Part shown: in pieces, positions 1 to 10,867 of the stretch
Position numbering within the stretch: position 1 is the stretch's first letter
How the letters are laid out: each line of letters starts with the position of its first letter
Assembly (NCBI GenBank): GCA_910589415.1
Contig: OU342633.1
Coordinates: forward strand, 4,378,858-4,442,857
Direction of reading: 5' to 3'
DNA: 64,000 nt
Source: Malachius bipustulatus
Lineage: Eukaryota; Arthropoda; Insecta; Coleoptera; Melyridae
Position numbers and translations under genes: made by a program
The notes under the pieces: generated by a model
What the model was told of the DNA's origin: nothing
The model's database searches: none
What the model saw: only the letters and a program-made list of their open reading frames with translations

Positions 1-151
1 ATCCGGAACAAAATTGATTTTTAAAACCGCCGCTTTATCCGGAACGATCGTGGTCCGTATCCGAAATTTGAACGAAAAATCAAGTCATCCGCGTTATCCG
101 AAACGCGCGCCTTCAAATACTCCGCATTATCCGAAATTGTAATATGTACAT
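1..151. mobile_element. pogo/Tigger-like element, internal part
   Basis: This stretch repeats the motif TTATCCGAA and close variants many times. The same motif occurs at 7040-7125, next to a clear pogo/Tigger-type terminus, so this is probably the other side of the same old element. It enters from beyond the left edge of the window and is interrupted at 152 by a foldback element. No transposase coding is visible. Confidence 0.45.
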
Positions 152-981
152 ACAGGGTAAGTCATTGATATGGGAAAGCTCAATTACACCTATACCATTA
201 AAGATATCGAAATGAACCAAAAAGTGCTGTAAATGGGAGGGTAAAGTGCAGTTTGTAAAATTATTTTCAGATACACAGGATGGCCCAATATCGCTGTACG
301 CCATACAACTTTGTTATTTTAAATAGGACACCCTCTATATTATTACATCTTTAGATTATTTGAGAAAAGTAAAAAAGAATGGTTTGTAAAGTTGAAGTTT
401 GTAATGAGCAATTTATGAGTTATAAACAAATGAAAATCGCGATTTTTCATTTTCAAAGCAGCTTATATTGAAAACGGCTCGAGATATGGAAAAACGGTTT
501 ACATGTCCCTATCTTAATTTTTAATTTGATATCCTATCATGTAGCTGAAATTTTTATACCGGGTGATGAAAATAATCAAATTTTTTACCACTCTCTATAA
601 AAATTTCATCCATCCAATAGGATACCGCTTGAAAAGTTAAGATAGGAACATGTGAACCGTTTTTCCATATCTCGAGCCGTTTTCAATATAAGCTGCTTTG
701 AAAATGGAAAATCGCGATTTTCATTTGTTTATAACTCATAAATCGCTCATTACAAACTTCAACTTTACAAACCATTCTTTTTGACTTTTCTCAAATAATC
801 TGAAGATGTAATAATATTACAAAGTTGTATGGCGTACAGCGATATTGGGCCATCCTGTGTATCTGAAAATAATTTTAAAAACTGCACTTTACCCTCCCAT
901 TTACAGCACTTTTTGGTTCATTTCAATATCTTTGAAGGTGTAGGTGCAATCGAGCTTTCCCATATCAATGACTTACCCTGT
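152..981. mobile_element. Foldback element (long inverted repeat), ACAGGGTAAG ends
   Basis: The two halves are reverse complements over about 400 bp each, with the axis near 570. The outer ends read ACAGGGTAAGTCATTGATAT and its reverse complement. No coding capacity is seen: the similar short ORFs at 113-304 (minus) and 829-1020 (plus) are the same arm sequence read twice. An inner segment (AAAACGGCTCGAGATATGG and the following TTTACATGTCCCTATC) is related to foldback elements near 26.5, 28.2, 37.5 and 38 kb. The target duplication is not clear. Confidence 0.75.
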
Positions 982-1044
982 TATATAGATATGTATACAA
1001 ATATGTATGTTTTTATTTGATTACGAAGATTTATTACTATGTTG

Positions 1045-1288
1045 TGTTTTATATTTTTGGTTCTAATTATTTCTGCTCCTTTGAGCTTTATTTCTTACTT
1101 TTATCTCGATTAAAACTCGTTATTTTTATTCATCTTTTTATTAACTTCATCATTCTCCTGGTTCATGAAAGGGAGTATCACGGTTGTTGCCAACCTTACA
1201 AAACATTTCCCTAACCTCTGTTACCAAAAACCATTGATATGTTAAACTCCCTAGACTGTGTAATAATTCATTAAACAATAACATAACA
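1045..1288 (-). repeat. 3' LTR of Gypsy-1
   Basis: This 244-bp direct repeat matches 6733-6983 with several substitutions and a 6-bp deletion around 1187 (TTGCCA is present once, against twice in the other copy). It is bounded by the element's polypurine tract and by the target duplication TGTTG. Confidence 0.92.
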
Positions 1289-1370
1289 CGCTTTTTCTTT
1301 TTTTTTTTACAAATGGTACTTAAAAAATAATTCTTATTTAACTTAAACAAGCTATTCACTATGTTCTAAC

Positions 1371-2369
1371 CAGTGATGCAAAAATACGGTATTTTATTTT
1401 TTTTGTATTATACAGCGTATAATACGGTTTAAAATACCGTATAATACAAATTTGAAGGTTACCAAAAATTACTGTCACTTGTCAGTTGTCTCCTGTCATT
1501 GATCAATTCATTATCCAGATTACAAATTCTTAACCATGAGCCTGGCGTGGCCTCGCGGTTAAGTAGCGAGAACTGCTTGATCGTTGGATCCGTCGGACTG
1601 AGTTCGATTCTCGGTGAAGGCTCTGGGTGTCTGTGTTGTTTCTACTATTTATTTGGCATACTTGAGGCTGGGTGTATGAGCAAGAGGCTCCAAACCCATA
1701 TTACCGGTGTGGAGCGACTTTGTCTTACCTACATAGGGAAGACCGATGCTCCCCCTTTTTTAAAAAAAAAAAAAAAAAAATTCTTAACCAAGCTTTTATT
1801 TTTGTTATTTAAGAAAGAGGGATCTTCCTTTTCCTTCGGTCTTAACTGTGTAGATAAGACAAATTCGTTCCACTCCGATAATTATTGGCTTATCCAGTCT
1901 ATCCTAAGCAAGCTCATCCAGCCAGCCACACACTTGATAAATAGTTAAATAGACGAACACACCTGCCTTTTAATCAGAAATTCAGGTCGAATCAGCAGGA
2001 GTCAAATAAATAACAGGGAACTTCGAAAATACAAAAGTTTTATTTCATTTTAAATTCATAAACTTATAATTAGATGGCATCAAAATACCTACCTAGTACC
2101 ATTACTACCTATATAATTATAAATGAATTCCTACCGAGATACCTACCGCGGTTTGTTTTTTGCTGAATTTTTGAAAAATCATGAAAAGTAATCATGGTAT
2201 GGATGGTCTCGGTTCTGTCACTTCTGTCAGTTCTGTCATTTGGGAAGGTCTATTTCAGAGAGTTCTTCTTTTTGTTTTTAATACCGGTATAAAATGTTCT
2301 GGTATAATACAAAAAATACGTATTATACAAGTGTATAATACAACGTGTATAATACAATTCGCATCACTG
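1371..2369. mobile_element. Non-autonomous hAT-like element, copy 1
   Basis: The ends CAGTGATGC and GCATCACTG are inverted repeats. They are flanked by a perfect 8-bp duplication, GTTCTAAC, at 1363-1370 and 2370-2377, which is the hAT hallmark. Many GTATAATAC-type motifs crowd both ends, as expected of subterminal transposase-binding repeats. There is no transposase ORF. A second copy at 54987-55750 lacks the SINE carried here, so the SINE came later. The insertion lies just past the stop codon of Gypsy-1 pol. Confidence 0.9.
1537..1780 (+). mobile_element. tRNA-derived SINE with poly(A) tail
   Basis: The sequence is absent from the hAT copy at 55 kb. It is flanked by a direct repeat (A)TTCTTAACCA at 1527-1536 and 1780-1790, and it ends in a run of about 18 A. 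The head has a tRNA-like A box (TGGCCTCGCGG, about 1548) and B box (AGTTCGATTCT, about 1598), so it is a Pol III SINE inserted by target-primed reverse transcription. The body after the tRNA-like head is unrelated to tRNA. A short ORF through it is not a gene. Confidence 0.85.
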
Positions 2370-2380
2370 GTTCTAACATA

Positions 2381-4597
2381 TCATGGACTATCGGAATCAC
2401 ACTGACTTCCACTATCAGAATCAAACTGTGTTTCAAAATCTTTTAAAAATTCAGGTGGTTTTCGTACCCTTTTAGAGGATACAGTATTATTTTCAACAGT
2501 TTCATTTTGATTTCCATCTTCACTCGGGATATCTGATACTGTACTCAACGTTTCCGACAGTTTACATGTATTTTTACTAGTCACGTCTAATTCAACATTA
2601 ATATTTAAGTCTTTATCAGGTAAGTTTTCATTATCTTCTGCTACATTCAAACATGAGTCATTAGTCGATAGCTCATCAGAATGTTCAGAAGTTGACATAA
2701 GTTCAATATTGTCTGGTATGTTGCTTTCAACAATTGTAGTATTCTCTGGGAGTTCAAAAACAATATCATACATCAAAGAGTTATTAATATATGGCAAATT
2801 GGTTTTCTTTAAAAATTTCCTGTTTCTTCTGAACCTCATTCCTGAAGAGTCTTTAACTATGTATGATCTTTCATTAACTACTTCCTCTACCTTTCCTCTC
2901 ACCCAAGTGTTTCCCTTTTGTAATAATATATTTTCCTGTTTATTTAGTTTTGGTAAGTCTTTTGCTGTTCTATCAAAGAATTTCTTTTGACTATCTTGAA
3001 TGACTGTTAACTTAGTTTTAATAATATCAGGATCTATAATAACAGGTTTTAAATTTTCTATTGATGTAGGAATTTTAGTTTTAACTAGTTTGTTCAGTAA
3101 TATTTGCGATGGAGAAAATGATATACCTGGTAAAGGTGTATTACGATATTCCATTAATAACATTGGTAGTTCTTCTACAGATTTAGCTTTATTAAGCATT
3201 TGCTTCACTATACCTACATATCTTTCAGCTAATCCATTGGATTGATGATGATGCGGACTACTAAAAACAACATCAAAATCCCATTCTTTTGCAAAATTCA
3301 AAAACTTCATAGAATTATACGGCATATTGTCTGAAAAGAACTTGTCTGGGACTCCAAATTGAGAAAATTTTTCCTTACAAAAAGCGATTACTGCATCTGC
3401 CGTTTTATTTTCAGTTTGGGAAACTTCAACCCAATGCGAATATGAATCTACTAATAGTAAATAATTTCTACCATTGTATTCAAAAAAATCACTGGACAAA
3501 TACTGCCATGGTCTCGTTGCGATCATATGACTTATTAAGGTTTCTTTTTGATTTGAATTTTGGTGTACTTGACATACTTCACACTTGGATACAAATTCAT
3601 CAATATCTTTAGTCATATTTGGCCAATAAAATACATCTCTAGCCCTAGACTTTGTTTTCTGCACACCAAAATGAGGTTCATGAACTTTTTTTAGCATCTG
3701 ATATCTCAAACAGTTTGGAACAATAATTTTCTTTCCAAAGAAAAGCAAGTCATTTGATAAGTATATACTATCCTTTAGTTTGAAAAATGGTTTTAAATCT
3801 GCATTCAATTTTTTATCGTTCAGCGGCCATGAAGTTGTACAGTATTGTTTCACCTTTGATAACACATCATCATTATTTACAGCTTTTTGAAATAATTTCT
3901 TTTTTTCCTCTGACATTGGCACATTGTTATATAATGCATGAATTACATACGTCATCTCTGGATCATCCTCTACATCAGATTTTATATATGACCTAGATAA
4001 TATATCTGCAATTAGCATATCTTTTCCAGGGAGGTAAACTATATTTATATTATATCTTATCAATTTAAGCATCATTCTTTGTAGTCGATTACTAATCTTA
4101 TCTAAATCTCGTGCAAATATAGGAACTAAAGGTTTGTGATCACTTTGAACAGTCACATTTTTCCCGTAAACAAAATAATGGAATTTTTCAAACGAGTAGC
4201 AAATTGCTAACAGTTCCTTTTCTATCTGTGCATAACGCCTTTCTGACTTTGTGAGCGTTCTTGAAGCAAATGATACTGGGTGACCTTGTTGTAATAGCAC
4301 ACAACCTAAACCTTCACTAGACGCATCACATTGTATAGTAATTTCTAAGTCTGGATTAAAAATTTTCAAAGTAGGTGAATGAGTTATTATATATTTTAAT
4401 CTACTGAGTTCATCATTATGAACATCATTCCATTCAAACTTTACATCTTTACGAGTTAGATTCCTCAAATTAGCTGTCATTGCTGATAAATTCGGAATAA
4501 ATTTTGAAAAAAACTTTACTAGTCCTAATATTCTTAATATTTCATTTTTGTTTTTTTGGAGGCTCAATAGCATCAACTGCTTTAACGTTATCCTCAT
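2381..4597 (-). pseudogene. Gypsy-1 pol, second part: RNase H and integrase
   Basis: This 738-codon reading frame continues pol after a frameshift in the A-run around 4550. In order it holds the end of the RT thumb, a gypsy RNase H (QCDASSEGLG, then a YAQIEKELLA block), an HHCC zinc-binding region near the middle (H-x-H, then CEVC), and the integrase core. The core acidic residues are visible: D in LLLVDSYSHW, D in FSDNMP, E in NGLAERY. FSDNMP is odd, because most gypsy integrases have G after DN. The acidic C-terminal tail ends just inside the hAT insertion point. There is no env-like ORF. It is called a pseudogene because it is out of frame with gag-RT. Confidence 0.88.
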
Positions 4598-6632
4598 CAG
4601 GCTGGATACCTTGTTCTGATATTCTATATCCCATAAATTTTACTTCCGGCAGTTTATACTGTAATTTGTTAAAATTAAATTTCACATTATTTTCTCGAGC
4701 ACGTTCAAAAATTTTATTCAAAGTTTCGTCATGTTCTACTTCATTACTGCTTGCTATTATTATGTCATCAAAATAAATATGCACATCATTTAGATCACCA
4801 AAAAGTTCAAAGTTCTTTCTTTGAAAGATTTCCGGAGCACTAGAAATACCAAAAGGTAGTCGGTTAAATTTATATCTTCCAAAAGGACTATTAAAAACAC
4901 ATAAATCTGAACTTTTCCTATCTAATTCTAGTTGCCAAAACCCATCTTTCATGTCAATGACACTAAAGACAGATTTACCAGATAGTTTACTTATTATATC
5001 AGTGCTGGTTGGTATCATATAATGTTCTCTGCGAATATACTTATTTAATGGTTTCGGATCAAGACATAAACGTAGTTTTTTATTTGGTTTTTCAACTATC
5101 ATCAAACTGTTTACCCAATCTGTAGGATAGTTTACTTTTTCAATTACATTTTTACTTTCTAAATTGTCCAATGTTTCTTTCAAGGCATCTTTGATTGTAA
5201 ATGGTATTTTTCTTTGAAACTGTACAACAGGTTTTGCATTTTCGCATAATTCTATTTTACAATATCCAGGTATTTTACCTAGACCCTCAAAAATATCTTT
5301 AAATTCATTATAAATATCTTCTTTACTCTTTGGAATACTTATCTCATTTACTCGTTTAATTAAATTGAATTTTAAGCAATCATCGAGACCAAGTAAAGGT
5401 TCAGAATTACAATCGACTACTACAAATTTTACATCACATGATTTTTCATTAATTTTACAGTTTAAGATGACATCACCTAATGGTTCAAACTTAAAATTAC
5501 CATAAGACACTATAGTGATCAATGACTTTCTTATTCTTGAAATAGTCGACAACTTTTTATAGATATGTTTAGGTAAAATACTCACATCCGATTCTGTGTC
5601 TAATTTAAAATTCACTTTATAATTTTCTACCAAGATTTCTTTATACCAGGTAGTTTTACATTCATTAATGTAAAGCGTTGTCTCTTCTACTGCATTACTT
5701 CTTTCCTGCTCTATATAACTCACATTTCTGTTCTCTTCCTGTTTTGATTTTTGTTCTTCAACATGAGTATTTGTAGACCTTCTATTTAGATCAGCTCCAT
5801 AACCATTATATCTTCCATTTCTATCAGCTCCATAACTATTATATCTTCCATTTCTATCAGCTCCATAACTATTATTATTATTATGTTCACTAGTATCTTC
5901 ACGATTCTTATTACTGAAGCAAGCCTTTGCAAAATGACCTAGCTTCTGGCAAATTGCACATGTCTTCTCATAGGCTGGACATTTTCTCGGGAGATGTTCA
6001 TACAAGCACCTTGAGCATTTGAACTTCATCTGACTTTTATAATTAATTTCATTTACCTCTTCTTCTCGATTAAGAACTTTAATATGTGTCTTACTTAACT
6101 CTATACTCTTGCAATACTCAATTATCTTGGTAGTCGTTAAATCTGGTTCTCTTAGTAATCTTAACTGACATTCTTTCGAATTTATTCCAATTATTAATTG
6201 ATCCCTGATCATTCTTTCCTCATAGCTCTGTTTACATGTCTCATTCTTGCATATAAAATTACATAACTTTGCCTGTTTCTTCAGGTCTGTAAGATATTGG
6301 TCTATAGTTTGATTTTCCTCTTGTAGTAAGTTATGAAATTGAAATGTTTCCATCGGAACTACTCTTTTGGGCAGAAAATGATCATCGAATGCCTTCAGTA
6401 GTTTTTCAAATGTAGACTTTTGATCTTCATTGAAAGTGTTGTATATATCTAAGCCCTCGTCTCCAATGCAACTAAGAAGTATTGCAATTTTAACAGCTTC
6501 TGCTGATGCTTCCTTGCCACTTGCTGTTAAATAGATTTTCAATTTCTGCTTCCATAGAGGCCAGTTATTAGCAGGATTATTACCAGATCCATAATTATGT
6601 CCAAATAGTAAGCTGGGTGGTTTGAACTCCAT
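4542..6632 (-). pseudogene. Gypsy-1 gag, protease and reverse transcriptase
   Basis: The 696-codon frame starts at the first ATG after the leader, 100 bp inside the 5' LTR. The gag body is followed by two zinc knuckles (CSRCLYEHLPRKC and CAICQKLGHFAKAC, residues about 206-238). Next come imperfect tandem repeats of about 11-13 residues around SYGADRNGRYN (about 255-285). The protease motif is LDTESDV near residue 345, where the usual D-T/S-G has E in place of G; this probably kills the protease. The RT has PFGISSAPE and a YFDD catalytic box. The frame ends early by a shift in a 7-A run near 4550, and the rest of pol follows in another frame. Confidence 0.88.
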
Positions 6633-6732
6633 TTTGTTTTATACAGGTCACATGTACTTTGCACTCTTGATATTGTATTTCACAAAATCCTTCTTATATT
6701 ATAATGTTAATTTATATTCACACCTGACACCA

Positions 6733-6983
6733 TGTTTTATATTTTGTTGTTCTTATTATTTCTGCTCCTTTGAGCTTTATTTCTTACTTTTATCTCGATT
6801 AAAACTCGTTATTTTTATTCATCTTTTTATTAACTTCATCATTCTCCTGGTTCATGAAAGGGAGTATCACGGTTGTTGCCATTGCCAACCTTACAAAACA
6901 TTTCCCTAACCTCTGTTACCAAAAACCATTGATATGTTAAACTCCCTAGACTGTGTAATAATTCATTAAACAATAACATAACA
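6733..6983 (-). repeat. 5' LTR of Gypsy-1
   Basis: This 251-bp repeat is directly repeated at 1045-1288. The minus-strand reading begins TGTTATG at 6983 and ends ACA at 6733. The target duplication TGTTG follows at 6984-6988. Confidence 0.92.
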
Positions 6984-6988
6984 TGTTG

Positions 6989-7130
6989 AGTTGTTTTTAA
7001 CAATAAAAAGTCATGTAACTTACCTGCCTACATTATTTTATATATTCGTAAAAAACTCCGTATTATCCGAACTTTCACTTATCCGAAATGGGTTCGGTCC
7101 ACATTACTTCGGATAATCGAGCTTCTACTG
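6989..7130. mobile_element. pogo/Tigger-like terminus
   Basis: The right end, read inward, is CAGTAGAAGCTCGATTATCC. This is the typical Tigger/pogo terminal signature, and it is followed by the expected TA at 7131-7132. Further ATCCGAA motifs lie inside. With 1-151 it frames the Gypsy-1 and foldback insertions. No transposase is visible in the window. Confidence 0.6.
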
Positions 7131-7132
7131 TA

Positions 7133-8548
7133 TATTTAAGATTCTGAACAAATTATATTATGATCTTGTTAGTTCTGTTAAAAATTCATTTAAATCTAGT
7201 TACTTGTTTTGTTGTTTTATGATCACTTACGTTACCATACTGTTGCTATGTTACTATATCAATAATTTTATTTACATACGTCTGAAGATGCTACAAAGTA
7301 GTGAAACACGTGTAACGTTAATATCCAGCAATATACATCAGTAGAATCTTTTTAAAACATTAGTGTTTTATTCATCATCAATACCTATAATAATTAAAAA
7401 AAAAATACTGTCTACAGCCTACAACAGAAAGTGTTGAACTGACTGAGTTGCCGCATTTATCGAGGCCAAATTATGATCACTCCCTCCTCCTGATTCTGAT
7501 AGAAAAAGAGAGGTGACAAGTCATTGAATTTTCTTCTTTATTCAATGTGACAAGTCAAAGATAACATGGATCTAACCGCAGCTATGACTCCGGACTTAAC
7601 ACGAGTCGACTGTCTTCGTTTCTCTGGAAAAGATTTATTAAAATCGAGAGAGGAGGGATTTATTGTTCAGCTTATCGTCTCATCGTTTAATCGAAGAACT
7701 AGATCGAGATCACAACCCATTTTTCCGTAACCGTTTACGGATGAACCGAACGGGAAAGCTTTGGCGCGGGGAACATACCAGAAATCGATCTCTCGATTTG
7801 TTGTGCTGTTAGAAACCTCAAACGGGTGCCCAGGTTGTTTAATTTGGTTATGTCGTACAGGGTCATCATCTGCCTAGAGATTCCGCTTCAAGAAAACGTC
7901 GTCAACGCTGGGAAAAAGAAGACTCAAAATGTCGTGATCGTAGCACGTCGTAGCCACCTGTGTCACCGACCACCGTCACCATAGAAAGGTACGCTATTAG
8001 GAGCATAATGTGGTGATGTGAAACTAAAAAAAAATTAAAAGTGAGAATAACCGTTAAATCTTTTCGGCTCGGCAGTGGCCAGTGGCAGTGACAACATTTT
8101 TATTGTTTTGAGGAAGATGAAGTGTTTTTGTTTTATTTTCCTGCGATTATTGTTTGTTAATCACTTGACTGTCTTGTTTAATCAGGTAATAAGTAAAGCT
8201 TATTTATGTAAGTAAAATTGGGACTGCGGGGTTAATTATCATAACTATACAAAGGACATTTGGATAATTTGAATTTGAACATTCCTCTGTGGTAATTCAG
8301 CTTGGTAAATGAAACCCATAAATCCCAGAACCATCTATTTATTTAACTATTTTGTTTAACAAACAATAAAAATACAATAAATGCTTTATCGCTAGTAGCC
8401 TGCTGATTGCTGATTCACAGATTCCCACAATTCCAAAGGTCTATTATTGTTGTAGTGAAAAATTTACTGTGCTTTTATCGATTTTCAAGGGAAAAGTAAT
8501 TGGGAAAATAAAATTGTTGATTTAAGTAAATTAAGTAGTTCTCATCGA
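7133..8548. other. No clear gene; hammerhead-like motif and a GC-richer patch
   Basis: About 7560-7990 is richer in GC than its surroundings. It has an open frame of 54 codons (ATG 7566 to stop 7728-7730) that resembles nothing recognised. A 38-bp segment at 7877-7914 reappears inverted, with one mismatch, at 12674-12711 inside a possible exon. Nothing else here supports a gene, and 8000-8548 looks plain. The hammerhead-like motif at 7278-7318 is listed separately. Confidence 0.4.
7278..7318 (+). ncRNA. Hammerhead ribozyme-like motif
   Basis: Read as RNA the order fits a type I hammerhead. Stem I is ACGU (7278-7281), paired with ACGU (7315-7318). The core CUGAAGA (7282-7288) follows. After one unpaired U, stem II is GCUAC/GUAGU around an AAA loop. 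Then come GAAA and a very short stem III, ACAC/GUGU, with cleavage expected after A7314. Short stem III is typical of hammerheads reported in Penelope-like elements, so this may be a leftover of one. No Penelope coding is nearby. The extra U and the weak first stem II pair lower certainty. Confidence 0.5.
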
Positions 8549-8557
8549 CATCAATAT

Positions 8558-9018
8558 GGTTAACCTGCTGATTAGCGACGGTTTTACCCCTACGCTGGCC
8601 CCCCTCCACTCTCTCTGCTAGCGTGCTGCTAGCTCTGAGTCGACAGGCTCTCAGCGTTGCCACATGAAATCCGTGTCTCCGTTCTCCTACGGCCCTTAAA
8701 GTGTCATTTTTGATTACAAATAATATTAAAACACTTATTTGCTGCAGTAAGTCAGGTCTTTGGTCAGGGTAGGTTTTTTTTCCTTCAAATATTCGTAAAA
8801 TGAAAAAAAAACCTACCCTGACCAAATACCTGACGGAACCGGTAGCTACTTATTACGGTCTCGTGCGGAAGCGGGCAGGAAGCACGCAGGATTGTCTGCA
8901 GAACGTAGGAGAAGGGCTTGCATATGGCAACGCTGAGAACGTGTCGGAGCCTAGCAAGCAGAGAGAGTGGAGGGGGGCCAGCGTAGGGGTAAAACCGTCG
9001 CTAAACAGCAGGTTAACC
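8558..9018. mobile_element. Mutator-like foldback element with 9-bp target duplication
   Basis: The arms are near-perfect reverse complements of about 225 bp around an axis near 8790. The ends read GGTTAACCTGCTG. A perfect 9-bp direct repeat, CATCAATAT, flanks it at 8549-8557 and 9019-9027, the duplication length of MULE/Mutator transposons. Long terminal inverted repeats with no gene between them are also usual for MULE-derived foldbacks. Short ORFs within the arms have no support. Confidence 0.82.
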
Positions 9019-9208
9019 CATCAATATTTTGATATAGAGGCCATTTTATACCTAATCAGTGATTATCCACATGATCACTTGATTAGTCTCCTGCAAGCAG
9101 GCCTGCGCTGAAGTCACATGAATGTGTTGTCTTTTGTCACATGCAGTGAATAAAAATTAGTATATTATGCAATAATACTTTCAACTAATCTGTGAATATA
9201 TTTCAGAA
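9019..9208. other. Short region without a gene
   Basis: This holds the right-hand MULE target duplication and then AT-rich sequence leading into the degenerate transposase. Nothing coding is seen. Confidence 0.5.
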
Positions 9209-9850
9209 ATGTTACCTATCATCGCTGATCACTTGTTGATGGGGGGCGACGGACAGCAGAAGCAAAGGGAGCAAAACCAACAACTATATGTCTGCAGCGA
9301 AAGGCCTTACTGGCAAATTGTAATGCCTTTGCTCTCCCAGGGAAGAGATTTGTTGAGCTATTTAGACTCAATAAAGAACTCGCCAATAACTTGATAAATG
9401 CTGTGAGGCCATAATTAAACAATTGAGTCTATGTGTCGGGTTTAAGCACAGAAATCAAAGTGTTGACAGCATTACGTTTTTATGCAACACGGTGCTACCA
9501 AAGGAGCAATTTGGGTTTGAGCCAAACCTGCATGCTTTCATAGGTAAGTTATGAAATATTTTCTTATGCATATACGAACTTATTTATTTTTTAAATCTTT
9601 ATTATTGTTTTTTCTAGATGCATACCTACGTGGAGTTACAGCTTGTATCTAGAGATTTATTGGACTTCTAAAAAATCGTTTTAGGTGTTTACTGAAAGAA
9701 CGTGTTGCTAGATATTCACCCCAATTTGTCAGAACTCTTGTCAACTCCTCTGAAATATTACAGAACATGTGCATTAACGAAAAAGTGCCCTTGCTAGGTG
9801 ATGCTTTGCAGTTACTTTGTAAGGCAAATGTACAGCAAGACAAAAGACAA
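9209..9850 (+). pseudogene. Degenerate PIF/Harbinger (HARBI1-like) transposase
   Basis: Two separated fragments match the HARBI1-like nuclease layout. The N-terminal fragment (about 9310-9530) reads FVELFRLNKELANNL and, after stops and a frameshift, TEIKVLTALRFYATRCYQ. The C-terminal fragment (about 9637-9840) reads RFRCLLKERVARYSP and later LQNMCINEKVP. Both are conserved blocks of this transposase family. The middle, with most of the catalytic DDE core, is deleted between about 9545 and 9630, and in-frame stops are present, so it is dead. Harbinger-type non-autonomous elements with TTA duplications occur at 17.6, 19.1 and 60.4 kb; whether this family moved them is unknown. Confidence 0.75.
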
Positions 9851-10867
9851 TAATGATATGCTGAATGAAGGACACTGATTGTATAGTCCAATAAAGTCTA
9901 AAAAGTCATACGTATCGATTAAGAATACACATCCATTTGATAGTTCGATTTATTTTGTTTCATATACGTGGTTTTTATAGTAACCGTCCAGTTTGTCTAA
10001 ACACTCCATCCCGCATAAATAAGTATACGTCAACATTGGTTTTGAATGAGAATTAAATGCACAACACAGAGGATAGAATGTCATTACGTGAATAAATTTT
10101 ATGTAGTTGTCAGTGGCTCTCAAACTGACGTAAGCGCTTCAATTCATTGTTTGAATGATTCCTTCAATAATTTACGCTCGTTCACAACTTGACAATTAAC
10201 TGTTTGACATTTTCTGGTGAAATTAAAAATATTAATTCGGACGGTTAGTGTGACGTCACATCTGACTTTTTAAAGTTAATCCTACTATAAAACATTGTAA
10301 ATAGATATTTCTTATAGTTAGGCTACATTTATAAATAGTAGGCTGTTATGTAGATAGTAGGTTGTAAGTAGTTATTTTTCATACAAGACTGTGAAATGAC
10401 ACTTTTGCACATGGAGAATGGAAATTTTTGCGAGCAAGCAAATCATTCGAGAATGCAAAAGTGGATTTCACAGTGTCGTATCAAACGACATTTTTTCGAA
10501 TACTGAACCTATCCGAAAGCTTAAAAAACACTAAGAATATGAATAGAAAATGTTGACGTTCTGTAACTTGCTGCATGTAATATTTTAATATTCACCATGA
10601 CAAACAAGCTTTAGTAAACAATAAATGAAAAGACGTGTACACACGTACTAGTGTGCAAAAGTATTTTGCTCTCTAGTAGATGCAAATTTGACATTTTGAT
10701 ACTTCATAAGTATTACGTAAAAGTGAAGTTTTAATGACAGTATTCGAAAATAGATATTTTCTATACTTACATGCTAAATGTGTAAATAGTAAGTTGTAAT
10801 TTTTTTATCATTAGGCTAGATCTTTAAATTGGCTGTAATATGGTGGTTTCAAAGCGGTGAGTTTTTA
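9851..10867. other. No gene seen; one short hairpin
   Basis: This is AT-rich sequence. A short imperfect inverted repeat lies at about 10393-10476 (CTGTGAAATGACACTTTTGC against GCAAAAGTGGATTTCACAG). Nothing coding is supported. Confidence 0.5.

Larger units (their letters stand above)
1045..6983 (-). mobile_element. Gypsy-1, complete Ty3/gypsy retrotransposon with nested insertions
   Basis: Two direct LTRs (1045-1288 and 6733-6983) flank gag-pol on the minus strand. A perfect 5-bp target duplication, TGTTG, lies at 1040-1044 and 6984-6988. Read on the minus strand, each LTR starts TGTTATG and ends CA. The primer-binding site (TGGTGTCAGGTGTG) adjoins the 5' LTR just below 6733. An A-rich polypurine tract (A-run then GAAAAAGCG) lies at 1289-1310. 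The LTRs differ by several substitutions and a duplicated TTGCCA, so this is older than the copia elements here. It carries a hAT element at 1371-2369 and sits inside a pogo-like element. Confidence 0.93.

Noticed and set aside
113..1020. Paired 63-codon ORFs as a conserved peptide
   Set aside because: They are the same foldback arm read on opposite strands, and nothing suggests translation.
1548..1610. tRNA gene
   Set aside because: Only A- and B-box-like motifs are present; the cloverleaf arms do not pair well. The poly(A) tail and flanking duplication show a SINE.
7566..7730. 54-codon ORF as a small gene
   Set aside because: No recognisable motif, no supporting splice or promoter signals, and no second copy to compare.
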